From the NCBI RefSeq assembly GCF_017873625.1, contig NZ_JAGGKL010000003.1, positions 169,883 to 233,882 on the forward strand: 64,000 nucleotides of DNA, in the 5' to 3' direction. This document shows, piece after piece, positions 8,076-16,078 of the stretch. The DNA is from Methanobacterium petrolearium. GTDB lineage: Archaea > Methanobacteriota > Methanobacteria > Methanobacteriales > Methanobacteriaceae. The notes beneath the pieces were generated by a model. It was not told the DNA's origin, ran no database searches, and worked only from the letters and a program-made list of their open reading frames with translations. The position numbers and the translations under genes are program-made. How positions within the stretch are numbered: the first letter of the stretch is position 1; the number at the start of each line of letters is the position of its first letter.

Positions 8076-9869
8076 TTAATTAACACCTTGAGCCCCACAA
8101 ATATCCGAAAACCATCCTTTTTCCTTTTTCAATTCATCCCATGTTCCTGACTCCAAGATCGTCCCATTATCAACCAGATAAATGTAATCCGCGTTTTTAA
8201 TGGTGGAAAGTCTGTGGGCGATCATCAAGATAGTTATATCACCATGAAGGTCGTCAATGGCCTTTATAATCTTTTTCTCATTATCTGAATCCAGATTACT
8301 GGTTGCTTCATCCATTATCAAAAGAGAAGGGTTCCTTAAAAGAGCCCGTGCCAGTGCCAGGCGTTGCCTCTCCCCACCAGATAAACGAACACCCCTATCA
8401 CCAATAATAGTATCCAGACCTTCAGGTAGTCTGTAAACAAAGTCATATGCTGCGGCCAGTTTCAAAGCATGATTCAACTCCTCCTCATCAGCATCAGGAC
8501 ATGCCAGAAATAAATTAAAACGAATACTCTCATTGAAAAGAAAAGTTTCCTGGGCAACATAACCAATTTTACTCCTCCAGGAAGCAATGGATTTTTTTAA
8601 AACCGGTACTCCATCAAGAGATACTTCCCCTTCCTCTGGTCTGATAAGTCCCATAACCAGATCAGCCACTGTACTTTTACCTGCCCCCGATGGTCCGGCA
8701 ATGGCTGTGGTTTTCCCTGCAGGTATCCTTAGATCCATATCTTTTATGGTGAAGTGGTCTTCACCCCTATATGAAAACTTAACCTTTTGAAAGCGGATTT
8801 CCTGTTTCAATTCTATTTTTTCATCTCCAGATCCTGCATCCTCACTATTTTCCAGACACTCATTCTCCAAATTCATCACATTCTCAAATGCAGGTAACAT
8901 GTTGGTGAAGTACTGGTAGGCCCGTTGTATGGTGGAAAACTGGGGAATCATCCTTACAAATAGGTAAATCAGTAAAAAAAGACTGGCTGTGGGTAATTTC
9001 ACCACTTCAATAAGGATAAACACCATAACTGCAAGAACCATCACGGTCCCCACATCAAATAACAGTTTCACATCCACATAACTCTTAATCGCATCCAAAT
9101 AATTAAAGGCAACTTGGTCTGCCTGTACTCCGAATAATTTAATGTTTTCATTCTGCATTCCAAAACTTTTAATGGTTTTCATACCATCCAGGTGCTGCAT
9201 AATAGAGTAGTAGAGATCCCGGGTGGTGGTGGTTATTTGCTCACCAACAAAACGTGATCTACTTGCTTTTCTCCTCAAAATAAGAAGAATTACAACTCCC
9301 ACTGCAAATATCACCCCTGTGATGACACCTGCCAATTCAAGGGCAAAAACAATGTAAACCATTAAAATCATTATCCCTGATATGAAAGTTAAAAACTGAC
9401 CAGTGCCTGTACTTATTCTGTCTATTTCATTGGTAAGAGCATGGGCAAAGTTAGATGATTTCATTCTAGAGAAAAATAACCAGTTAGAACTGGTGATGGC
9501 ATTGTAAAGACGTTTTCTAAGGTGGGCTGCAAATTGATACTGTATTTCTGAGGTTTTAATGGACTGATATCTGGTTAAAACTGCGCCTATGCTTATCAAC
9601 ATCACATAAATTACCAGTACCATTACCAAGGTTGGTTGCAATCCAAAATATGTAAAAAAAGCAGATACTAATCCTGCGATCTGGCCCAGTGATCCCTGTC
9701 CCACATCCAGACCCACCAGTCCTAAAAGAGGCACTAACATTAAAAGACCCAGTGCTTCTGTGAAACTTAAAAAAACCATTAAAATTAAGGCTATTGTAAC
9801 CTTTCTGGGCATTAACTGTGTTAAGTTTCGAGAGTACTGGCCAAGTAGGCTGTTTTTTAGATATTTCAT
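8076..9869 (-). CDS. ABC exporter (lasso peptide D-type protein)
   Basis: A 597-residue half-transporter has an N-terminal membrane domain (about 1-320, six helices) and a C-terminal ATPase domain. The ATPase carries Walker A GPSGAGKST, the signature LSGGERQR, Walker B LLIMDEATSNLD and the switch His in IAHRLST. It would work as a homodimer exporting a peptide. Its start overlaps the stop of the upstream B2-type protease by four bases (ATGA), so the two are made together. That coupling and the rest of the island are the reason for calling it the lasso exporter; the sequence alone would only say multidrug/peptide/lipid exporter. Confidence 0.8.
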   Translation of the reverse strand: MKYLKNSLLGQYSRNLTQLMPRKVTIALILMVFLSFTEALGLLMLVPLLGLVGLDVGQGSLGQIAGLVSAFFTYFGLQPTLVMVLVIYVMLISIGAVLTRYQSIKTSEIQYQFAAHLRKRLYNAITSSNWLFFSRMKSSNFAHALTNEIDRISTGTGQFLTFISGIMILMVYIVFALELAGVITGVIFAVGVVILLILRRKASRSRFVGEQITTTTRDLYYSIMQHLDGMKTIKSFGMQNENIKLFGVQADQVAFNYLDAIKSYVDVKLLFDVGTVMVLAVMVFILIEVVKLPTASLFLLIYLFVRMIPQFSTIQRAYQYFTNMLPAFENVMNLENECLENSEDAGSGDEKIELKQEIRFQKVKFSYRGEDHFTIKDMDLRIPAGKTTAIAGPSGAGKSTVADLVMGLIRPEEGEVSLDGVPVLKKSIASWRSKIGYVAQETFLFNESIRFNLFLACPDADEEELNHALKLAAAYDFVYRLPEGLDTIIGDRGVRLSGGERQRLALARALLRNPSLLIMDEATSNLDSDNEKKIIKAIDDLHGDITILMIAHRLSTIKNADYIYLVDNGTILESGTWDELKKEKGWFSDICGAQGVN

Positions 9870-10291
9870 GATCCACCATCAATATCCAGTATAGTTTTAT
9901 AATCTTTCTCAGATTCCCCTAAAACCACATTTTCACCATATTCCAGCCAGGCATGGGCTTCAAAGACTCCGTCTTCATTTGAAACTCCTATTTTTATGAG
10001 AGTATGGTAACCATATTTGGAGAATAATATATATCCTGCCAGTGCCTGCACCAGGCAGGTTGCCCGGGGAACATACCTGGAAGCCATATGTATCATAAAC
10101 CTGATTCTATTCATTGGAACTTTCATATCACTTCGAGAAAAGTAACTGGCAATTTTCTGGACTCTTTTTTGAACAAAAGAAAAAGGGAAAAGCCAGAGCA
10201 TGAAACGAACTTCCATAACCCAGAATAGAGATTCAATAGCCACCATTTTATCCTGGGAAGATAATTTTATGAAACTTGAAATTATGGACAT
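9866..10291 (-). CDS. Lasso peptide B2-type leader protease (transglutaminase-like)
   Basis: The 141-residue protein has the size and pattern of a split lasso B2 protein. A hydrophobic N-terminal part is followed by RATCLVQALAGYILF with the catalytic Cys, then FEAHAWLEYGENVV with the His, and an Asp near the C-terminus (LDIDGGS). These form the Cys-His-Asp triad of transglutaminase-like peptidases that remove the leader before ring closure. It is translationally coupled to the ABC exporter. The partner B1 protein is encoded separately at 18052-18339, as in other split B systems. Confidence 0.85.
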   Translation of the reverse strand: MSIISSFIKLSSQDKMVAIESLFWVMEVRFMLWLFPFSFVQKRVQKIASYFSRSDMKVPMNRIRFMIHMASRYVPRATCLVQALAGYILFSKYGYHTLIKIGVSNEDGVFEAHAWLEYGENVVLGESEKDYKTILDIDGGS

Positions 10292-10335
10292 GTTTATCCT
10301 TCTAAAATAATGATCCTTAATTTTGTTATTGTAAC

Positions 10336-10437
10336 TTATAATATATCAGAAGGCGATCCTAGAAGTAGATCATAGTCATCACCAGTACCTCTTTCTGTGC
10401 CGATATTCACAAACTTCTTTTGATAGCTACCTCCACC
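10336..10437 (-). pseudogene. Possible decayed second lasso precursor
   Basis: Directly upstream of the B2-D pair, on the same strand, a 33-codon open stretch follows an in-frame TAA. It encodes SYQKKFVNIGTERGTG and then DDYDLLLGSPSDIL. It shares YQK, the GT after the leader and the RGTG/KGTG junction with the intact precursor at 14895-15020, but is shorter by about six leader residues. It has no ATG, GTG or TTG near its beginning; an ATG four codons before the TAA is in frame. If real, the core would start GTGDDYD, giving a seven-residue ring at Asp7. It could also be a chance reading frame. Confidence 0.3.
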
Positions 10438-10467
10438 TTAGATAATACACATATTTGTCCAGTCTTT

Positions 10468-10483
10468 TGTGACTTTTTTCACA
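10468..10483. promoter_or_regulatory. TGTGA-N6-TCACA palindrome near the B2-D promoter
   Basis: A perfect TGTGA-CTTTTT-TCACA dyad. It lies just downstream, in the minus-strand sense, of a TATA-like TTAATATATAAC (10487-10498), near where transcription toward B2 would begin. A bound protein here could block that promoter. The site matches those upstream of the two surface-protein genes. Confidence 0.55.
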
Positions 10484-10590
10484 TAGTTATATATTAAAAA
10501 GCAAATTTTATAAGTAATAATCACAAATTTTTAATAGTCAGAATATTTACCTTCAAAACTTATATTGATAGACGACTTTTTCCGTGTTTT

Positions 10591-10637
10591 TGTGAATATT
10601 GTCACGAGCTATAATGAAGTTTGTGACGTTATTCACA
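10591..10637. promoter_or_regulatory. Two GTGA-N6-TCAC palindromes upstream of the adhesin gene
   Basis: Two dyads are visible: TGTGA-ATATTG-TCACG at 10591-10606 and TGTGA-CGTTAT-TCACA at 10622-10637. Their centres are 31 bp apart, close to three helical turns, and the second ends about 25 bp upstream of the TATA box of the adhesin gene. The placement suits an activator. The regulator is not identified. The half-site resembles the CRP/FNR-type TGTGA element, which is only a formal similarity. Confidence 0.6.
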
Positions 10638-10661
10638 CATTTATAGGTGGTTATAGGAATC

Positions 10662-10670
10662 TTTATATAC
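10662..10670 (+). promoter_or_regulatory. TATA box of the adhesin gene
   Basis: TTTATATAC, preceded by purine-rich GGAATC, is a good archaeal TATA/BRE match. Transcription would begin about 25 nt downstream, leaving a 5' leader of about 100 nt before the ATG at 10795. Confidence 0.6.
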
Positions 10671-10715
10671 ATATATTCACATAAGAAAAAACAACGAATA
10701 TTATGATCACGAGAT

Positions 10716-10749
10716 TATATTGCTCACGACCACCAACGGGTGCAATATA
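10716..10749 (+). other. Inverted repeat in the adhesin 5' leader
   Basis: TATATTGC (10716-10723) and GCAATATA (10742-10749) are perfect complements separated by 18 nt, so the leader RNA can form an 8-bp stem. It lies between the TATA box and the start codon. A role in mRNA stability or translation is possible but not shown. Confidence 0.4.
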
Positions 10750-10794
10750 TGCTAAAAATATTATTTGAATTTGATGGGGGAATAAGAAATTAGG

Positions 10795-13700
10795 ATGAAA
10801 AAACAATCATTAATGTTTATCATGGCTATCTTATTAGTCCTTACTCTTTGTGGTACTGTAGCCGCCGCAAATGACAAAGAGAAAAAAAAGGACGTGACTG
10901 AAGAAAACATCACAGAAAACGTAACCACAACTGGTGGTTGCGATCCTATAATCAATGGTACAGTAACCATTGAAGAATATGGTCGTACAAGAGCACTACC
11001 CAACGCCACAGTCACTGTAAGTTCAACCAGTGACCGGATTCTGGGCATGGCCACTACCGATGAAAACGGATATTATTCTATCAGCTTTTTCAGCGCTGAT
11101 ACTATTTTTAAAGTAACAGCCAGCTATATTGGGTGCGATTCTGTCACCAACAGTAGTGTATTTGTGACCTTAAACCTGACGGACAATACCGCATATGGCA
11201 CTGCTGATTTCCTACTAACCCCTATCGAAGCAGAATATATTGGTTTGGGACGTTATAGTTCAGTTTATATGAAATATTATAATGATTATGGAGCTGCAGG
11301 AGTTATGAGAGTAAGAATTCCTGCAGATGGTGGTACAACCTATAATGCGTTTTGTATTGATATATACACCCCTATTTCCTCCGGTAACACTCTCTTAGTT
11401 AACGGTCCTCTGCCTGGAACTGCAGGAGATCTACCTGAAGGGGTGGATTGGGGTAAAGTAAACTACATACTCACCCACTATGTAAATAACTACCTTTCCA
11501 ATAATGAAGCTGCAGCCATCCAGTGTGCCATCTGGTACTACACCTCAGCACCATACGGAGTTTACCCCGGAAACAACTCAGAACACCCTGGATATTACCA
11601 GTTCATGACTTACAGCCCCAGATACATCTCTGGTTTAAGAGCCCCCTATGATGGAGTTATGGAAGGCTGGTGGAATTATGATTATACTGTTTATAACAGG
11701 GCATGGCAGATCATAGATGATGCTGAATCCATCAACTATCCCTCTCAAATATCAATAGATCCTGAAACAGTCAGAGTACCCAACGGTGGAAGCACCACCC
11801 TAACCACCACTGTAACCGATCAGGAGGGTAACCCTATGAGTGGGGTTACTGTGAACTTCTCCACTACCAGTGGTTCATTCTCATCCAGTTCAAGTGTTAC
11901 CACCACCACAGCCACAACCAACAGCAATGGACAGGCAACTGTAACCATATACGGCAGGTACAGTTACAACACCAGTGCCACCGTACTTACCTGGGTACAG
12001 CTACAGAAATACGGAACTTTACTATATGACGATTACTTAAACCCTAAACAGAACTTAGTTGTAGCTGACATGGTTCCCTACACCCTGCAGGCTATCAGTA
12101 TTGTGAACTTTGATGTGACAGCCAATGTGGCCCTATCACAGAATTCCACCACACCGGTGAATGTGGGTGATACAGTAACCTATGTGGTAACTGCCACCAA
12201 CAACGGACCCAACACTGCCACAGGAATACTCATAAGTGACATTGTTCCTGCAGAATTAAGCAATATTACCATCACCCCCTCCAATGGTGCTCAATACTAT
12301 AACTCCAACACTGGAGTTTGGACCATAGCCTCACTGGCCAATGGAGCCAGCGCCACCTTAACCATAACCGGAACTGCCACCGCAGCCATGGCCGGATTAA
12401 ACACCACCAACACTGCCACCAGAATTGCTCAAGACCAGTACAACAGTTTATCTAACACTACCAGTGCAGTGGTTTACACTAAACTATCAGATCCCATCAT
12501 TACCCAGACTGTAAACAGTCAGGACACTGGGTCAGTAACTGTGAATGTGGGCGATAACGTTACTATCATTGTTAACGCTTACTGCAGCGGACCGGATGAT
12601 GCAACTAACATCCAAATTGAAGATATAATCCCTGTAGGGCTTGAAAATGTTACTGTAATCCCCTCTGTGGGAATTTACGATTATAACACTGGTATCTGGA
12701 CCATTGACTTCCTGGAAAAATTCACCAATGCCACTTTAACCATAGCTGGTCAGGCAGGAGCAGCCATGGCTGGAATCAACATAACCAACCATGCTGAAGA
12801 AATTTATCAGACTGAATACAACCCTACCCCTGGTAACAGTACCAGTATTCCAGTTTACACTAAACTGGCTGATGTTACACTCACCCAAACTGGAAGTTAC
12901 CTGAGTGACGTGGTGACTTTCATAGTTACTGCAACAAACAACGGCCCAGACACAGCCACCAACATCAATATTGAGGATATTATTTCTGCAGGATTGACCG
13001 GAGTTACAGTTACACCTTCCGCTGGAACCAGTTATGCTGATGGTGTGTGGACTATTCCAAGTTTAGCTTATCTTGCAAGTGCAACACTGAATATAACTGG
13101 AACTGCTACACCACAAACTACTGTAACGAACACCGCAAACAAGACTACTCAGAGTGAATATGATCCTAATACGCCTGATATTTCAACTGTTAATGTGTAC
13201 GTACCTTGTGTTAACATGTATGTGTTGCAGTATCCATGGTATTATGATACAAAAGCAGGGACTTACCAGACAAAATCTGCCTACCATAACACCATAGTTT
13301 ACACCGTTGATGTGAGAAACATAGGACCCGATGATGCATCCGGAATAATAATCAAAGAAATTATAGGAACCGGATACGAGTTCCTCAGCTTCACCACTCA
13401 AGGTGTAGGAACCGCCACATACGATGAATTAACCAGAACAATAACCTGGATCATAGACTACATGCCCAAAAACGGAATGGCATGGCTACAAATATCCCTA
13501 CTGGTAAATGGAACCGGCAACAACACACCCAACCTAGCTGTCAATGCAAGCCTATACCACGTCGACCAATACGACACACCAAACAACTACAAAAACAAAA
13601 ATTACTCTATATACGTAGCACCCAACGCCGACATCCAAATAAACCAAACCCAACAAACATCCACCGAAGGAAACGACCAATATGTCACATACACCATAAC

Positions 13701-14787
13701 CGCAACCAACAACGGACCAGACACCGCAACTGGAGTCCAAATAACCGACACACTACCAACCGGTTTAATATTTGACAGTTACACCACCACCCAAGGAAGC
13801 TACAGCAACGGAATATGGACCATCGGAACAATCACCAACGGAACCACAGCCACACTCACCATAAAAGCAAAAATTAACACAACCACAGGAACCATCAAAA
13901 ACACCGCCACCAAAACAGGCGAAACAGAAAATGACTGGAACTACGACAACAACGCACAAACAACCATTCTTGATCTGTCAGGAAATTACACTCCAACCGT
14001 TAATATGTATGTGTTGCAGTATCCATGGTATTATGATACAAAAGCAGGGACTTACCAGACAAAATCTGCCTACCATAACACCATAGTTTACACCGTTGAT
14101 GTGAGAAACATAGGACCCGATGATGCATCCGGAATAATAATCAAAGAAATTATAGGAACCGGATACGAGTTCCTCAGCTTCACCACTCAAGGTGTAGGAA
14201 CCGCCACATACGATGAATTAACCAGAACAATAACCTGGATCATAGACTACATGCCCAAAAACGGAATGGCATGGCTACAAATATCCCTACTGGTAAATGG
14301 AACCGGCAACAACACACCCAACCTAGCTGTCAATGCAAGCCTATACCACGTCGACCAATACGACACACCAAACAACTACAAAAACAAAAATTACTCTATA
14401 TACGTAGCACCCAACGCCGACATCCAAATAAACCAAACCCAACAAACATCCACCGAAGGAAACGACCAATATGTCACATACACCATAACCGCAACCAACA
14501 ACGGACCAGACACCGCAACTGGAGTCCAAATAACCGACACACTACCAACCGGTTTAATATTTGACAGTTACACCACCACCCAAGGAAGCTACAGCAACGG
14601 AATATGGACCATCGGAACAATCACCAACGGAACCACAGCCACACTCACCATAAAAGCAAAAATTAACACAACCACAGGAACCATCAAAAACACCGCCACC
14701 AAAACAGGCGAAACAGAAAATGACTGGAACTACGACAACAACGCACAAACAACCATCTTAACGCTGAGAAATAGAAATGATATTTAA
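10795..14787 (+). CDS. Large secreted thioester-domain adhesin with DUF11-type repeats
   Basis: The 1330-residue protein starts with a signal peptide ending near VAAAND. A carboxypeptidase-regulatory-like beta domain follows (about 50-140), then a Cys-Gln thioester domain (about 145-320) with AFCIDIY (Cys187) and AAIQCAIW (Gln243), the residue pair that forms the internal thioester in bacterial surface adhesins. Next come a Big-1/invasin-like Ig domain (about 325-430) and a series of DUF11-type repeats with TNNGPDTATGVQI cores. The last two modules are encoded by a near-perfect 752-bp duplication. I see no C-terminal membrane anchor. The protein probably sits on the pseudomurein surface or is released. 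Promoter palindromes suggest co-regulation with the secreted protein at 18654-19418. Confidence 0.85.
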   Translation: MKKQSLMFIMAILLVLTLCGTVAAANDKEKKKDVTEENITENVTTTGGCDPIINGTVTIEEYGRTRALPNATVTVSSTSDRILGMATTDENGYYSISFFSADTIFKVTASYIGCDSVTNSSVFVTLNLTDNTAYGTADFLLTPIEAEYIGLGRYSSVYMKYYNDYGAAGVMRVRIPADGGTTYNAFCIDIYTPISSGNTLLVNGPLPGTAGDLPEGVDWGKVNYILTHYVNNYLSNNEAAAIQCAIWYYTSAPYGVYPGNNSEHPGYYQFMTYSPRYISGLRAPYDGVMEGWWNYDYTVYNRAWQIIDDAESINYPSQISIDPETVRVPNGGSTTLTTTVTDQEGNPMSGVTVNFSTTSGSFSSSSSVTTTTATTNSNGQATVTIYGRYSYNTSATVLTWVQLQKYGTLLYDDYLNPKQNLVVADMVPYTLQAISIVNFDVTANVALSQNSTTPVNVGDTVTYVVTATNNGPNTATGILISDIVPAELSNITITPSNGAQYYNSNTGVWTIASLANGASATLTITGTATAAMAGLNTTNTATRIAQDQYNSLSNTTSAVVYTKLSDPIITQTVNSQDTGSVTVNVGDNVTIIVNAYCSGPDDATNIQIEDIIPVGLENVTVIPSVGIYDYNTGIWTIDFLEKFTNATLTIAGQAGAAMAGINITNHAEEIYQTEYNPTPGNSTSIPVYTKLADVTLTQTGSYLSDVVTFIVTATNNGPDTATNINIEDIISAGLTGVTVTPSAGTSYADGVWTIPSLAYLASATLNITGTATPQTTVTNTANKTTQSEYDPNTPDISTVNVYVPCVNMYVLQYPWYYDTKAGTYQTKSAYHNTIVYTVDVRNIGPDDASGIIIKEIIGTGYEFLSFTTQGVGTATYDELTRTITWIIDYMPKNGMAWLQISLLVNGTGNNTPNLAVNASLYHVDQYDTPNNYKNKNYSIYVAPNADIQINQTQQTSTEGNDQYVTYTITATNNGPDTATGVQITDTLPTGLIFDSYTTTQGSYSNGIWTIGTITNGTTATLTIKAKINTTTGTIKNTATKTGETENDWNYDNNAQTTILDLSGNYTPTVNMYVLQYPWYYDTKAGTYQTKSAYHNTIVYTVDVRNIGPDDASGIIIKEIIGTGYEFLSFTTQGVGTATYDELTRTITWIIDYMPKNGMAWLQISLLVNGTGNNTPNLAVNASLYHVDQYDTPNNYKNKNYSIYVAPNADIQINQTQQTSTEGNDQYVTYTITATNNGPDTATGVQITDTLPTGLIFDSYTTTQGSYSNGIWTIGTITNGTTATLTIKAKINTTTGTIKNTATKTGETENDWNYDNNAQTTILTLRNRNDI
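13216..13967 (+). repeat. 752-bp direct repeat, copy 1
   Basis: This segment of the adhesin gene recurs at 14005-14756 with no difference that I could find; even the reverse-strand readings are the same. It encodes one conserved-opening module (starting MYVLQYPWYYD) plus one DUF11-type repeat. Period 789 bp including a 37-nt spacer, in frame. The first base after the identical block is T here and C in copy 2. Confidence 0.85.
14005..14756 (+). repeat. 752-bp direct repeat, copy 2
   Basis: Second copy of the block at 13216-13967. The gene stops 31 nt after it, so copy 2 is effectively the C-terminus of the protein. Identity at silent positions indicates a very recent duplication or ongoing gene conversion, or possibly an assembly artefact. 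Confidence 0.85.
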
Positions 14788-14814
14788 AGAGATATCCTTA
14801 ATTTTTTATAAACT

Positions 14815-14826
14815 TTTTTATATACT
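14815..14826 (+). promoter_or_regulatory. TATA box for the lasso precursor gene
   Basis: TTTTTTATATAC lies about 70 nt upstream of the precursor ATG, predicting a start of transcription near 14848-14852. No GTGA-N6-TCAC dyad is seen here, so the precursor may be controlled differently from the surface proteins. Confidence 0.5.
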
Positions 14827-14894
14827 CAAGTTAAATTAGAAGAATAAAGAAAATTTGTTCCAATAACTATTAAGATAAATAATGTTGTGATACA

Positions 14895-15020
14895 ATGGGA
14901 AAAAAATCAACTTATCAAAAACCCAAACTCAAATTACATGGAACCATAGAAACACTTACTAAAGGGACCGGACCTGGCCAAGGAGAAGGAGATAATTTCG
15001 CCCCATCAATCCCACCATAA
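14895..15020 (+). CDS. Lasso peptide precursor (A protein), 41 residues
   Basis: The ATG at 14895 follows a GTGAT ribosome binding site by three bases. The 41-residue product has a 23-residue leader with Tyr7, Pro10, Leu12, Gly16 and Thr22, the lasso leader pattern Y-xx-P-x-L-xxx-G-x5-T-x. Thr22 is at position -2, as the B2 protease and cyclase require. The core is GTGPGQGEGDNFAPSIPP: Gly1, acceptor Glu8 (an eight-residue ring) and a ten-residue tail with Phe12 as a candidate plug. Asp10 lies outside the usual 7-9 acceptor range. The core contains Ser15, a possible kinase target, although known lasso kinases modify a C-terminal Ser. A matching kinase gene follows, and B1, B2, C and D genes lie within 9 kb. 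The gene is shorter than most annotation cut-offs. Confidence 0.88.
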   Translation: MGKKSTYQKPKLKLHGTIETLTKGTGPGQGEGDNFAPSIPP

Positions 15021-15102
15021 ATATATTTATAAACTGTTTTACGGGATCTTGGAGATGTAGATTGAAAATTATAGCTTTCTCCTCATTTAAATTTTTATTC
15101 TG

Positions 15103-16029
15103 ATGAAAATGGCGAAATTTTATTATCATATACATGGATTAAATGTTAAATCTTCATTATATTTCCCTGAATTAATATCTGGAAATCCAAATTCAGATGT
15201 TAATATCTACTTGGGTAGATCTGATTTTTTCAATAATTTACTACCAGATGAAAACAAAACAGGTTTTAGTAAAATAATTTTTTCATCAAAGGATATAGTA
15301 TATCTATGGGATAACCAACCTATTTTTAGAGTTAAATCAGGAAAAAAAATTATCATCAATCCAGAAATAAGTACAAAAACTATGTTTAATAGGTACCTTA
15401 TCTTAGGTCAGGGTATGGGAACATTGCTCATGCAAAGGGGAATGTTAGTACTACATGCTAGTGCCGTGAATATTGATGGGGGTGCTGTTGCTTTTATTGG
15501 ATGTTGTGGGGATGGCAAATCAACTATCGCAACTACAATGAACAAGATAGGTTATTCATTTGTCACTGATGATATTTTGACTGTTAAATTTGATGAAATA
15601 AATAAACCATCTGTTTTCCCAAGTTTTCCAAAAGCTAAATTGGATGAGAATACAATAATATACATGAAGGATAAACCTGATTCATTTCAAAAAATACATC
15701 CTGAAACAAAAAAATACTCATACAACATAATAGACAATTTTTCGCTAAATTCTTTACCACTTAAAAATATTTATATACTTGAAAATAGCAATAAAAACGA
15801 CATTATAAGCCTAAAAGCTGAAGACGCCTTAATAGAATTAATAAAGAATTCGTACGCTAATAATTTATTTAGTGATACTGAAAGGGAAAAAAACCTTTTT
15901 CAATGTGCAAATCTAGTTAAAAAAGTTCCTGTAAAACGTTTAAAAATACTCAAGTCATTGAATAAACTAGAAAATCTAATAAAAATTGTTGAAAAAGATG
16001 TTAACTCTAAAAATAAATACAAACCTTAA
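15103..16029 (+). CDS. HprK-like kinase, putative lasso-peptide tailoring enzyme
   Basis: The 308-residue protein begins FYYHIHGLNVKSSLYFPEL and carries LHASAVNIDGGAVAFIGCCGDGKSTIATTMN, a canonical P-loop around residue 140, and FVTDDILTVKF with the Asp-Asp of HPr kinases. It is the first gene after the lasso precursor on the same strand, 82 nt downstream, possibly with its own TATA (TTTATAAAC near 15028). Family members in lasso loci phosphorylate a serine of the peptide. ATG 15103 and ATG 15109 are both possible starts. A regulatory HPr kinase is unlikely because archaea of this group lack the PTS. Confidence 0.75.
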   Translation: MKMAKFYYHIHGLNVKSSLYFPELISGNPNSDVNIYLGRSDFFNNLLPDENKTGFSKIIFSSKDIVYLWDNQPIFRVKSGKKIIINPEISTKTMFNRYLILGQGMGTLLMQRGMLVLHASAVNIDGGAVAFIGCCGDGKSTIATTMNKIGYSFVTDDILTVKFDEINKPSVFPSFPKAKLDENTIIYMKDKPDSFQKIHPETKKYSYNIIDNFSLNSLPLKNIYILENSNKNDIISLKAEDALIELIKNSYANNLFSDTEREKNLFQCANLVKKVPVKRLKILKSLNKLENLIKIVEKDVNSKNKYKP

Positions 16030-16078
16030 CACAGACTATTTATTAGTATCTACAATTTTAAAATTTTAAACAAAATCA

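Noticed and set aside
13482..14564. Pairs of identical plus- and minus-strand ORFs inside the adhesin (e.g. 13482-13775 and 14271-14564)
   Set aside because: They are shadow frames of the duplicated adhesin segment, with biased composition and no start signals or homology.
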